NCBI RefSeq assembly: GCF_030272615.1
Contig: NC_081405.1
Coordinates: 604,794,177-604,858,176 of the forward strand
From: Cryptomeria japonica
Lineage: Eukaryota > Streptophyta > Pinopsida > Cupressales > Cupressaceae
Reading direction: 5' to 3'
Length of the DNA stretch: 64,000 nt
The notes beneath the pieces are model-generated. The model had not been told where the DNA came from, ran no database searches, and was given only the letters and a program-made list of their open reading frames with translations. A program made the translations under genes and the position numbers. Position 1 is the stretch's first letter, and the number at the start of each line of letters is the position of its first letter. Shown here piece after piece: positions 43,576 through 54,726 of this stretch.

Positions 43576-45090
43576 TAGGGGAATGCACTTAAGTCTATAA
43601 TGCAACTAAACATTGAAAGATGGGTCCTGGCTACTAGGCCATGTTAGGTACCCATGTACAAATGCAAATGCAATCTCCCATAAATGGGGAAAGAGAGAAA
43701 AACCCAATGGGAAAAAACCCTCCCCCAAAAGAGAGATGATGAAAGCACATAATGCTCTCAATGATGAATGAGAAGAACAAACTATGTCCCCCCCATAAGA
43801 GAGAAGAAGAGACCATGAAGCCCCCCCTCAATGTTGAATCTCCTACAAAGATGGTCCAATGATGATGACCAAAGTACCTCCCCATAAGGAAGAAAGAGAG
43901 CCAATGTTGCACCAATAATGTCAAAGTGTGACAAAACTAGGTACCAAGTCGATGACTAGGAATCACTCGCTGCAACAAAAAGAAGATCAGGCATGGAGAC
44001 AACCTGCTATGAGCATCATCTGGATACTCAGAAATAGCATAAATACTAGTACAATCCAAGTCTCATGGAAGCCTTGCACAGATGTGTACAATCTAAGTCT
44101 CAACTGGAGCCATGCACCAAGTCTCACAAGATATCCCTAATCTATGTGTACAAGAGGATTACATCAAATAGTCAACAATGACAAGATACAAAGAGGTGTG
44201 GCACTTTATGATAGTGTGAGTACAACATAGCTCAAGCAAGAGCATACATCATGATAAAATATTCAAATGTGGAAACATGAAAATGATGTCACGAACAAAG
44301 AAGCCCTGTAGAATACTGCAGATGAAGATACCTCCGAATGGAATTTCACCAAGAGCTATAAATGAACAACTGACTCCCCATAAAAAGATCATGTTGGCAC
44401 TTACAAATAATGGCAAAGTGGACTTCTGATTTCAACTTTACAACTCAAAATGAGATATAAGAGACTTCAACAAATACTGCTAGTGATCTAAACTGAGATC
44501 CAAGCAAAATACAAATACCAAATAGGCCAAAAAAATGACCAAATATTGAAAGTATAATTTCTACTTAAAATCACTACAAACATATGGTAGATTATGAAAG
44601 TATATGAAAAAATATGCACTTTCAAAAAAAACGGCACCTGAAAAGGAGTCCATATGAGCTCAAATGAAGCCTCCAAAGTTGTAAAAATTGAGATTTCACA
44701 ATTTCTGAAAACACCTGTATCCAAAAATCAGAAAACTCTTGCACCACTATACAAATCAGGAAATTCTACCCCAAAACAAAAAAAATTGCTTGAAAAAATG
44801 AGTTCGGATGAGTGAGCTATCGCTATTTGAAAATTGCCTGCAAAATTATAATTTCTGGAAAATTTCCGTCGTAGCTTCAAACTTCAAATGTCTCTAGATT
44901 TGGCCTCCGAAGTTTGATTTGGATGAAAAAAAAGGCAAAACTGACTTTCTTGGACCTCGTCAATCCAATGGTGACATCAGATTTGACCCATCAAGCTTCA
45001 ATAATAACCTACAATAGAAAACTCCAAAATGCAAACCCCAAATAACATCAATTTTTCTCTTAATTAGCAATCCAATGACACTCTACATTT
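43576..45090. other. Interior of the small LTR element, no gene
   Basis: No gag or pol motif in any frame. Short frames such as 43634-43924 and 44488-44724 (minus) have no recognisable domain and lie in low-complexity sequence. Confidence 0.6.
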
Positions 45091-45103
45091 GGCTCTCATA
45101 CCA
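45091..45103 (-). promoter_or_regulatory. Primer-binding site of the small LTR element
   Basis: The minus strand reads TGGTATGAGAGCC, one base different from the initiator-Met primer site, and directly abuts the LTR. Confidence 0.9.
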
Positions 45104-45574
45104 TGTGGGATTTTGCCAAGATCAAGAGGCAATGGAAAGCACAAATAAGAGAGAACAAAATAGATGATAGAAATAAATCGTATTGTATCAAGATGAAAAA
45201 TATGTTCAACTGGATCATTAAGCATTCGTTCATTACATACAATGATTATGAGCCTGCTTATATAGACAAGGCTATATGGATATGTGAGCACACAAACATG
45301 ACATGTGGCTCAATAAGAAACAAGGGTAGGTAGGAAATAGGTGTGGGTAGGTAGCAGAAATAATATAATAGTCCACATGAGGTGGATCACCCACTGAATG
45401 TGGAGTGTAACAACAAGATCACACCATAAAAGGTAGAATTTCTCCTACACACACTATCCCAATGCGGCACAAACACCCAAGTGTCTCATACCCAAACTAC
45501 TATGAAATGCATTTCCTAAGTAAACTTAAGTATAGTGTAATAATATCCATGATGAATAATTATTTACACCAACA
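45104..45574 (-). repeat. 5' LTR of the small LTR element
   Basis: 471 bp, TGTGGGATTT...CACCAACA. Because it is intact it serves as the reference for the rearranged 3' LTR. Confidence 0.9.
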
Positions 45575-45579
45575 ATCCA

Positions 45580-46370
45580 AAAAACCATAAGGAAATTCCT
45601 ATGGTCTGATGGGAGAGGTAATAGGAAGATGCATTTTATCAAATGGGAATGGTGCTGCATGGACAAAAGATTGGTAGGCTGGGGTTGAAGGATCTTAGAG
45701 TCCAGGGCATTGCTCTTACTGCTAAATAGATTTTTCATGCCTTAGAAGGTAACGAGCCTTGGAAAGTGCTTGTCAGAAACAATGATAGTTTGGTAGTTCC
45801 TAAGGAATCCAAGTCCTGGAAATCTCTCCCCTTCTATGACCTAGTTGTTGGTAGCTTTCCTATCTCCACAACAAGCTCGCTTGTCTTCAAATGTATCTAG
45901 AAAGTCTGGGAAAATGTTAGGAGATGGGTTTCTAATTGTAAGGTTAGTAGTAATGATCTCATTAGTGGAGAAAGATCTCTTTGGTGGAACCTCTATCATA
46001 AATCTAAGCCCCTTACACTCACTCAAGGCTTCTCGGGAAAAAGATGGGATGGAAAGGGTATTTTCTATTTTAATGATATCATTAATAATGAGAATATATT
46101 TCTTGGCCTGATCTTTCTATTAGATTTGATTTACCTACCTCTAATCAGAGGACCTATAACATGATTCGTGAAGCTTGTCACTATTTACAGCTCCCCAAAA
46201 GATTTATGATATGTAATGATAGGTTCCTTATTTATACTTGGACTAATGGAACTCCGTTAAAAAATGTCAAGGCAAAACTTGTTTATAATTTTATTTTTCA
46301 TAGCGACAACATTTTATTGCATGTTAGTTTTATCTGGCACTCTAAATTATCTAACTCTCAATGGCATAAG
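45580..46370 (+). pseudogene. LINE ORF2 part 3: region after reverse transcriptase
   Basis: The frame resumes with K-T-I-R-K-F-L-W and shows the conserved F-I-K-W-E-W and G-G/W-G-L-K-D-L type phrases found after RT in plant L1 elements. It is broken by several stops. It ends at ATAAG (46366-46370), the target of the large pol-less LTR element. Confidence 0.85.
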
Positions 46371-47294
46371 TGTTGGGATCCAAGAACACTAAGAGTGGGG
46401 GGGGGGGGGGGGGTTGAATCAGTGTTCTGCCGGTAAGATATGATTTTACCCTTTTATAACATACACATATAAACTGGTAAATGAAGAAACATATAACTTG
46501 AAGCAAATAAACCATCCACATAAATGAACACCATAACACACAAAATTTATACGTGGAAAACCTCAAAGAGGAAAAGCCACCGTGGGATTTATGACCACAA
46601 TATCAGTTCACTGGCCATATGAAAGGATATTACATAAAGTGAGGGCCTGCACATGCAGGAAGGCACACTGCCTAGAGCACACTGCTCATCACAAAAGAGT
46701 CTCACTGACTACAAGCTTCTACTGAAATAAAACAGTAATAATGAACTCACACAATGCATCTGCTATGCCAAAAAGAGTTCCAGGTATAGTTCTGCTTTGT
46801 ACTGGTTCATAAACCCTAAACACTTCTACCGGTATCTCCTCTCCTCCAAGAATACTTTCCAAACTATCTACAGATCATTGCATGATATAACATTCACATA
46901 CAAATGATCTACATACATATACTTCACATTACACAGTCTCCTATCTCCTTATTACAATCTGTTATGTCTATTTCTATAATGAATTTAACAAACTGACCTA
47001 TATACTCTTCACAAACAATATGCCTTATGTTGGCTTACAATGTATTACAAAAGATATACAATGTCAGCCATATACAATAATTACAAAATAATTTTACAAA
47101 TAAAAATTCCTTCAGGTCCAAGCATGATGTCGGCTTCACTGAAGTGTTGGATACCGGTGCCGGTATCGGTGTAACCGTAGATTCTCCAATGCCGGTGTCT
47201 ACCGGTGAATGCTCGTGTATGCTTCCTTATGAATCTTGTTGCCATGTTGCCATCAATGGCAACATATGAATCCAATGAGTGTTTATTGCCAATA
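46371..47294 (-). repeat. 3' LTR of the pol-less element
   Basis: Starts TGTTGGGATCC and ends CCAATA (a mutated CCAACA). It contains a run of 17 G at 46397-46413 and the 'acgtggaaaacctcaaagagg' box near 46552. Confidence 0.95.
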
Positions 47295-47306
47295 ATCTCC
47301 CCCTTT
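47295..47306 (-). promoter_or_regulatory. Polypurine tract of the pol-less element, with extra copies inside
   Basis: The minus strand reads AAAGGGGGAGAT next to the LTR. Similar tracts occur at 47366-47377 and 47451-47475, the latter with the same TTTGACATCAATGCCAA context. The copy at 63193 has the same three-part arrangement. Confidence 0.85.
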
Positions 47307-47704
47307 GGCATTGATGATAACACTCATGTAAAAAATGGATTCCCTGCCGGTTCAACCTGAAGTATGCTCCCCCTGAGCAATACACTCCTTTCTGATATCA
47401 TTCCCATATTTTTTTGTCTAATATTTTTCACATTATATACACTCCCCCTTTGACATCAATGCCAAAGACTGGTGAAAGAATTGAAAGAATGAATAAATAG
47501 AAATTACTTTACGGAGCTTGACCAATTTTAAAATTTCTGGGTAAGCCTTGTCTAGCAACTGTAAATATGTATCCCAACCAGTTTTGAAGGTTTCAGATAT
47601 GGATACAAGTCCACTCAGTAAGTGTGAAAATGTTTCCTTCTCTTTGAATTTACCGGTGTTGTCTTAGCAATCATATCCATACATTCCCTCTTATGTACAC
47701 CGAG

Positions 47705-50700
47705 TCAATCCAATCTTGGACTCACCAATCCTGTAAGACTCCTTTCTCTCCGAATGATCTTGTCTCTTTCCTTTTCAAAAGCAAAAATCTGGTTCTCCAA
47801 AGACAATTTTTTTCCATCAATAAATGTTGTTAGTGAGGTTAATCCATTAAAAGAATTTGCAATATTGGCAACCTTATCATGTAACTCCTTTAATCTGCTA
47901 TCTACATTTGCTGTAAGAGTTTCTATGTTACAATAGACCCTGTAGATATTTATACACTGTTTCAAACAATTCTCAATAAGAATCAATTTTCCTTCAATTT
48001 TCTTCTTCTTTGTTTCAATAATCTGATCAAAAGTGGCTCTCTTAGCCATGGTAAATCTCTCAAGTGCCTGTCGGTCTGAAATTTGCTGCAAAGATTGAAA
48101 GTTGTTAGATATGCTTAGTTAATGCCTTAAGCTTGCCGAAAGGGCTTGCTTCATTTTCAATCTTACAATCATGAATTAGTCTGTGTAAAACTATGATCGA
48201 GTGACCTATTATTTCTTTATCTACCGATCCCTCCTTTATTAGTTTTTGAGTAGCCATCATCATTAAATCAATGGGACTCATCTCAATGATTGATTTATTC
48301 TCAACTTGAGAAGTGTCAGTTGCCAAAACCTTTGCCGGGAATCAATATTAACTGTCAGTATAGTCTCAGTTCCCTTTGTCTTATCCTCCTTAGCATTGAT
48401 GGCTTCGCCACTTGGTGCAGGCTCTATTACTTCCGGTGGAGTATTATCCATAATATTGTTAGTAACCTGTACATTGCCTTGTTCAAAAGTTGTTTCTGCC
48501 GGTATTGACTGCACACTTTCCTTTACTGCCAGTGGTGTCTATATACTTATAGTTACTGCCAATTTATTAAAAAATGGAGCTGAACTATCCAAAATACCTT
48601 TCCCTTTAGATCTGTCCGGGATGGTGGAAGTTGTTGCTTTTACAAATTCTTCTTGGGAGGTGAGAAAATCAGGATTCTTTTGGAAGAATTTGGTCCAACC
48701 ATCTTTGGTCTCATTTACTACCTCATTTACCCTACCCAACATTAGGCTTATTTGCCGAGGTTTGCTACTAAAATATGTTATGTTCGCAACATCAAAGCAT
48801 TGTTTCATTTCATCATTGTTTATTGAACCACACATACCCAAAATTTCTATTTCCTTAATTTCTCTATCCCTCTTGACTGCATCAAGTCTTCTAGCATCTA
48901 ATTTATTGTACAGTGATAGAGGAATTTCCTTCAAAATTTCTACTAAGGCTTTCTTAAATATATCTATGTGTAACAAAACTACCTCTTCAATCTCATTCTG
49001 CTCATTATCCTCTAAATCTTCATAATAAATGGATACATTTTTCAAAATTCCATCCTTGGTTATTTCATCAATCAATTTAGCACAAGTCATTGTAGCCTTA
49101 CCAAATTCAGTAGCATCATCACTCTTCTTCTTTTTGTTTTAGGTTGCCAGAGTGGATGTGTCTGGTTTCCTCTTCTGAATAGGTTTCCTTGCCGGAGGTG
49201 GGGGTGCTGTAGGTTTTGTTAATTTTCTCACAAACTTCCTCCTTGGCTCTACCTTCTTGTCCTCTACCGGAGGCTGGTCAACTTTATTTATTTGTACCCT
49301 TCTGAATGCTATAGGTTCATTATCCTCCAGATTAGAGACAAAAGTGATAGAAGAAATGAAAGTTTCAGGCCTCTTTGCCTCAGGAGCACTAACCATTTCC
49401 AGTTCCTTTGCTGGTTCAGATCTAGAACCCAGTTGAGTGTCTATTTTATGGATTACATTCTGTATATATGTAGACATCTTATCTATTTTATTCTCTCTTC
49501 TTTAATTGTCAAAGCCAATCTTGACTTCAAGAGCCTTTTCCTCAACAGTACCAAAGTGTTTTGTCTTATCATCCAATGGAGCTTCAAACAATATTTTTGC
49601 ATAAAGTTCAAAAATGCTATCATCCACTTCATATCCAAGCTCAGTGACCCATATGGTCTTAGGTTATACTACTTCCATAAGAGTTTCATCAACATTCACC
49701 ATAAAATAAATATTAGTGGAGTACTTCTCCACAATGTGCTTTGATATTCTTTCCCTCTGTCTCATATTTTCCTGAAATGTTTTGAAATAGCCCCAAATCT
49801 TTTCATCCCTGCTGGTACCAAGATTGGTGATTGCTTCCTTTATTTTCATACCTACCAGTATGTCATGAGCCCAATGCTTCTTCCCTAAACTGGGTAGCTC
49901 ATTTATGAAGTAAAGCATTAAACAAACAATAGATTTCTAGACCTAAAAGTTCCTTTCTTAACACTCTTAATCTTTCAAAGATTCAGCATTAGTTCACTGC
50001 CCAACCATTCACACAAATCATACTTCTCATTATTATTTAACATCTGATAAGCAACATAGATGCAAGAACTAGCAACATAGTTCAATCAGCTTGCTTGAGT
50101 TACCTTATAGCCGATTATCATGCTGACAAATTTCACATCTATATCCTTGATTGTGCCGACCCTCATAGATCTTCCATCATGGGTTGCGTCAGTGAGCTTC
50201 TCAACCGCAGTGGTGGAAATCTTCTTGCCAGGTTCTTGTTTGACTTTGGGTAAGCCGGTGACTTCTTGAATTACTTCCTTTGTGATCTTGTAGGGCTGAT
50301 CCATCTAGATGAACTCATTGTGAACCCTACTCGGAACATATATGATCACCTCATATTTGAATTTCGGTATGTATAGGATACCGGTTAACTCTAGATCCTC
50401 GATGATCTTATATATTCCGGCTTGATTGTTCTAGAGCTTCCCAGTATCATAGATTGATACATGCCCTTTATCTCTTCTGTACCTAGATCCTCCAAGGTGC
50501 ATTGAATATATGCCCTTACATCTTCAACATGCATCACCCCATTGGGAACCCTTGAGAATGCGCTCACAGAGTCTTCTTTCTTACATATCTGGGGAACTTC
50601 CTTGAAAAAGAGTCTCAGTCTATCCTTAACTTCAACAATGGTGGGATTTGCAATGAAATTAGGAGCAGATGATCCAGATGCCATTTCAAAGAAATACCTG

Positions 50701-50711
50701 AAAATGATCAC
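47705..50711 (-). pseudogene. Long second ORF of the pol-less LTR element, unknown
   Basis: Reading leftward from M-A-S-G-S-S at about 50680, a protein of about 1,000 residues can be followed through 50304-50086, 49918-49664, 49477-49139, 49090-48539, 48514-48278, 48326-48105 and 48091-47705. Most later segments share one frame, separated by stops. The first third is globular (P-Y-K-I-T-K-E-V, S-M-I-I-G-Y-K-V, H-W-A-H-D-I). Next is a Lys/Pro-rich basic segment (about 49140-49240), then charged helical sequence, and finally a coiled-coil tail. The tail is clearly homologous to 63716-64000, so the ORF belongs to the family and was under constraint. It occupies the place of pol but I recognise no domain. 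Confidence 0.6.
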
Positions 50712-51168
50712 CGATGTGAAGATTTGATTCCTTCTTCGATGATTGCTGGAAATCCTTTTAGAATGCCTTTGCTCACTCTCATTCGCATGAGATTCTCCTT
50801 TTCTTCACTCTGGATTGCTTGAATGCTGGGTGAGTGAAAATGAATTCACTTTCTCCTTTTATCAACAAGTAAACCCTAACCCTTGACTGTCATAAATGCT
50901 TCACGATGTACCCTACTAGATGCCGGTTTCACAGTCTTATGTTGGGTAAAACAATTCTCCAAATCTCTTCCAAATATTTTTCAGATCTCTCCCATATCTT
51001 TTTTAGATCTCTTCCGAGGAATATGCAATATTTTCAATAGATTTACTAACCCCTAAGGCATATGCCTTAGTTACCGGTGGAATTTTCTGCCGATGCAGGA
51101 ATGCTCTGATCTACCAGTGGAGTTACCGGTGTAGATCCATCTCCACTTGGTTCTTCAGACTTTCTAAT

Positions 51169-52200
51169 CTATCTCTTGGTGTGATCTTGTTGTATTTCAT
51201 CTACCTTCTTCTTTCCTTTCTCATTTTCTTTATCATTGCTAACCGGTTGAGTCTTTCTTGTACAGTACTTAGCAATATGAACTATTTTGTTGCATGCATA
51301 ATATGTAACATTGTTCTTTTGAATTGCTTTAACATATCCGATGTCATTCCTTGACATACATTGATTAGCCAAATGACCAAACTTTCCACATGCATGACAT
51401 TTGACATTCATTCTGTAATCTTCTGATTTATGACCATATTTCTTGCAATTTGTGCATTGATTGGGAATATAATTGTAGTTTTGATTTTCTCTATTTCTAC
51501 ATTGTTTAGTCATATGCCCGAATTTATTACAAACAAAGCATCTACCATTGAATTTATAAGTATTAGATTGCCTTACCGATTTCCTCTAGTTTGATGAGTT
51601 CTGCATACTGGTTGTCTGATATCCATTTGCAGTACCAGAGCTTTCACCTTGTACAATTCCAAGTCCTCTAGAATCATCATTCTACCTTTGTCTTCTCAAT
51701 AAGTCATCCAACTGTGCAACACTAATCCTGAATTTTTCTTTATACTCACTTGCAGTAGTCAGATCATCTCTCAAAGTAGTTATTTATCTTTCAAGCTCTT
51801 GTTCATTGTTCTAGGAGTGTACCAAATCAATTCTCAATAGATTATTCTCATGAGTCAATCTGCCACATTCATCAAATTTATTTTTCAGAGATATAACAAG
51901 ATTTTCTTCCTTCTTCTTTCTGTCCTCAATATCTTTTGATAACCTCATAGTCAGGTCTTGCATTTCATTTTTCATGAGCATGTTTGCTTGACTCAGTTTC
52001 TGACATTGTTCCTTAAGTGCATTTTTCTCTTCATCATCTTGGTTTTGCAAAAGTTCCTTTCTCTTGGCTTGAGTAGATGATAACCTTTCTTGCAAGACAA
52101 TAATGAATTCATTAGCAGAATTCAATTCATCTTCTTCATCCTTTCAACATCATAATCCTCAAGAGCCATCTCAAGTTGCTTCTCCATAGCCATGTTCAAT
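51169..52200 (-). pseudogene. Gag-like ORF: coiled coil and four tandem zinc knuckles
   Basis: From an ATG near 52195 (M-A-M-E-K-Q-L-E) one frameshift leads into 52125-51811, a Glu/Lys/Gln-rich coiled coil. Then come four knuckles: C-F-V-C-N-K-F-G-H (about 51550), C-T-N-C-K-K-Y-G-H, C-H-A-C-G-K-F-G-H-L-A-N-Q-C, and a degenerate Y-A-C-N-K-I-V-H copy, all by 51230. Knuckles of this kind bind RNA in Gag. Ty1/copia Gag usually has one, so four is unusual; the remnant at 9.8-10.9 kb has the same plan. The usual N-terminal copia Gag domain was not found. Confidence 0.7.
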
Positions 52201-52246
52201 GATTTCAGTTTCAGGATCTTCCTCAAGTTGTTAAACTTTTTCCAAG

Positions 52247-52264
52247 GAACTAGGCTATACAAAT
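52247..52264 (-). promoter_or_regulatory. Primer-binding site, degenerate
   Basis: The minus strand reads TTGTATAGCC next to the LTR. It aligns with the initiator-Met site seen at 10951-10967, whose flank (AAGGAACTAG on the plus strand) is also shared. Confidence 0.5.
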
Positions 52265-53225
52265 TGTTGGGATCCAAGAACACTAAGAGGGGGGGGGGTG
52301 TGAATCAGTGTTTTTCCGATAGGATATGATTTTACCCTTTTATAACATACACATATAAACTGGTAAATGAAGAAACATATAAATTGAAGAAAATAAACCA
52401 TCCACATAAATGAACACCATAACACACAAAATTCATACGTGGATAACATCAAAGAGGAAAAACCATGGTGGGATTTGTGACCCACAATATCAGCTCGCTG
52501 GCCATATGAAAGGATATTACATAAAATGGGGGCCTGCACATGCAGGAAGGCACACTGCCTAGAGCACATTGCTCATCACAAAAGAGTCTCACTGACTACA
52601 AGCTTCTGCTGAAATAAAATAGTAATAATGAACTCACAAAATGCATCTGCTATGCCAAAAAGAGTTCCGGTTATAGTTCTGCTCTGTAACGGTTCATAAA
52701 CCCTGAACACTTCTACTAGTATCTCCTCTCCTCCAATAATACTTTCCAAACTATCTATAGATCATTGCATGATATAACATTCACATACAAATGATCTACA
52801 TACATATACTTCGCATTACACAATCTCCTATCTCCTTATTACAATTTGTCATGTCTATTTCTATAATGAACTTAACAAATTGACCTATATACCCTTCACA
52901 AACAATATGCCTTATGTTGGCTTACAATGTATTACAAAAGATATATAATGTCGGCCTTATACAATAATTACAAAATGATTTTACAAATAAATCTTCGTTT
53001 GGGTCCAAGCCTGATATCGGCTTCACTGAAGTGCTGGATACCAGTGCCGGTGCCAGTGTAACCCTCGATTCTCTAATGCCGATGTCTATCGGTGGATGCC
53101 TCATAATGCCGGTGAATGCCAGTGTATGCTTCCTTATGAATCTTGTTGCCAAGATACCATATTGGCATGTTGCCATGTTGCCATCAATGACAACATATGA
53201 ATCCAATGAGTATCAATTGCCAACA
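52265..53225 (-). repeat. 5' LTR of the pol-less element
   Basis: 961 bp, TGTTGGGATCC...GCCAACA, alignable along its length with 46371-47294. The G run is 10 long here. It is about 37 bp longer than the 3' LTR, mainly near 53095-53165. Confidence 0.95.
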
Positions 53226-53230
53226 ATAAG

Positions 53231-53940
53231 GTGTTCAGTAGGGTTTGGAGTAGCCCCATTGCTCCCAAGAAGAAATGTTTCAGATGTCTTTTAATGCTTA
53301 ATAGACTGCCTATTAGACCTGAGAAACATAATGAAGATATTTGTAGTGTTTGCAAAGTGACTGATACAACTAGACCCATATTCTTTGATTGTATTATTGC
53401 TAGAGAGATCTAACTTATGTTTGGTTTCTCTATTCCTCTCTCTATTAATATTCTTGACACTATTTCTGGTTATATTTATGGTGCTAAAAAGGACAACAAT
53501 CTTTTCTGGTTTATTCTCTCCTATGAGGATAAAATTAAAGGAAATAGAGCTGTGGTGCAGCAATAGGAGGCTCAGTTGGCTTAGTTGGGAGATGATAAGA
53601 TGGTTGTGTGGATGGATCGCTAGCCTCTCCCGGTTTCATTTCAGCTAGACATACTTATTCTTGGGATATGCCTTGTTATTCTAAGAGACATTTTTGTCAT
53701 GTATATATTTGTTTAGATGGTCACTTCTTTTGTAAAAACTGCCATAGAGAGCTAGTCTGTCTCATTTTATTTTTTTGGCATATGCTCTGTATCTCAGATA
53801 TATGATGTTAGTTGACATAGGTTGTATTTTCTCCTAGGATTGGTGGTAGCTACTGAGCTCTGCATTTAACAAGTTTGGACTTTCAGGGCTGATCTGTTTT
53901 TTGTTGGCTTCCTTACATTTAATATAAAAAAAAGAAAAAA
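53231..53940 (+). pseudogene. LINE ORF2 part 4: C-terminal zinc-binding region and 3' tail
   Basis: After ATAAG the frame continues V-F-S-R-V-W, then P-K-K-K-C-F-R-C-L and C-S-V-C-K-V-T-D-T with a downstream F-F-D-C, the zf-RVT-like region at the end of plant L1 ORF2. Stops follow from 53410. I see no RNase H domain. The 3' end is an A-rich tail at 53924-53940. Confidence 0.85.
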
Positions 53941-54651
53941 TATTTAATATTTGAAATTAGTCTTAAGTATTTTTAATTAAATTTATAACAACTAATTTTA
54001 TATTACTTAATATACATTTTAAAATTTAATATTATAAAATTCTTCAATTTTATTGACATAAAAGTCTTCACAAATATTTTTTAAATATACATTTTCTTGA
54101 AGTTCGTAAAATTTTAATCTATTTTTAGGATAAAAAATAAAATTTCGATTAAAAATGGAAAATAAAAACAGGAATTGAAAGGTACGGTCATGTTTTTGAA
54201 ATTTTATTATATATAGAATAAAATTAGAAGAAAAATTTTATATCTCAAATTTATAAATATTATCAAAAGATCTGGTCAATGGTAGAACAGCTAAATAATT
54301 AATATAATGTTTAAATATGATACATAAACTCAAGATGTCATGAATTGATTCCATTCACATAATGAAATCTGATAGAAAAGTGTGAACAAATTATGATAAG
54401 AAAAAATCTTACACCTGACATTTAATTTTTTAATATGATAATTAAAAAAAATTATTAAATAAAAATAGAACTACTAAATAATTAATAAGATAGTTCAAAT
54501 TAATGCATAAATTCAAGGTGCGTGAATTGGACTAATCTACTCGCTGAAATCTAAAGGAGGAGTGGGGACAGATCACAACGACTCCTCCAACGTGCCTGAC
54601 ATTTGGGGCACTTCTAGATGGTGTTAACATATAAATATGGTTATTTTTTCT
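53941..54651. other. AT-rich upstream region of the dioxygenase gene
   Basis: Non-coding and very AT-rich until about 54530, where composition becomes more balanced ('ggaggagtggggacag'). It presumably contains the upstream regulatory sequence of the following gene, but I see no specific element. The LINE tail ends only about 0.79 kb before the ATG. Confidence 0.5.
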
Positions 54652-54659
54652 TATATAAA
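54652..54659 (+). promoter_or_regulatory. TATA box of the dioxygenase gene
   Basis: TATATAAA, 68 bp upstream of the ATG at 54727. Transcription would start about 25-35 bp further downstream, leaving a 5' leader of roughly 40 bases. Confidence 0.75.
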
Positions 54660-54726
54660 CACCAACTGCTTACTGGTTCAGCATTCAACCTTCAATAAAA
54701 TCTCTCTACGCATAGATTGAGTAGTC

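Larger units (their letters stand above)
42909..45574 (-). mobile_element. Small non-coding LTR element with a rearranged 3' LTR
   Basis: Minus-strand element of 2.67 kb. Its 5' LTR is 45104-45574, the primer site 45091-45103, and the polypurine tract 43557-43575. The 3' LTR side (42909-43556) is an inverted copy of the first part of the LTR followed by a direct copy of the rest. ATCCA flanks it at 42904-42908 and 45575-45579, and its removal restores the LINE frame. The 1.5 kb interior has no coding motif, so it depends on another element's proteins. Confidence 0.85.
46371..53225 (-). mobile_element. 6.9 kb LTR element with gag and an unknown ORF but no pol
   Basis: Minus-strand element between LTRs 46371-47294 and 52265-53225, with a perfect target duplication ATAAG at 46366-46370 and 53226-53230. 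Removing it restores the LINE frame. It has a polypurine tract and a degenerate primer site. The 5 kb interior encodes, in order, a coiled coil, four zinc knuckles and a long second ORF. I searched all frames and found no protease D-S-G, integrase, Y-V-D-D or RNase H motif. The LTRs differ at roughly 20 sites in the first 290 bp, so the copy is old. A relative starts at 62248. Confidence 0.9.
26340..53940 (+). mobile_element. L1-type LINE carrying three insertions
   Basis: The LINE pieces are 26340-28779, 40587-42908, 45580-46370 and 53231-53940, about 6.2 kb without the insertions. In order they give a GC-richer 5' region, ORF1, the ORF2 endonuclease, reverse transcriptase and C-terminal zinc-binding region, and finally an A-rich tail at 53924-53940. 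At each of the three junctions, removing the insertion and one target copy restores the same ORF2 frame. The insertions are 28780-40582, 42909-45574 and 46371-53225. The 5' boundary is approximate. The phrase 'aaaatattt' occurs on both sides and could be the LINE target duplication, but it is too AT-rich to trust. Internal stops show it is inactive. Confidence 0.9.

Noticed and set aside
43634..45333. Frames inside the small LTR element (43634-43924, 44488-44724, 45064-45333)
   Set aside because: No retroelement or other domain; the last ones lie within the LTR and recur in its inverted copy.
48306..49025. 239-residue plus-strand frame
   Set aside because: Antisense to the unknown ORF, which has a homolog in the second element copy; the plus frame has no such support.
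53231..53940. RNase H domain at the end of the LINE
   Set aside because: Some plant L1 elements have one, but no D-G-x-x or matching motif is visible after the zinc-binding region.
26305..53960. 'aaaatattt' on both sides of the LINE as its target duplication
   Set aside because: Too short and too AT-rich in this context to be distinguished from chance, and the LINE 5' end is not defined independently.
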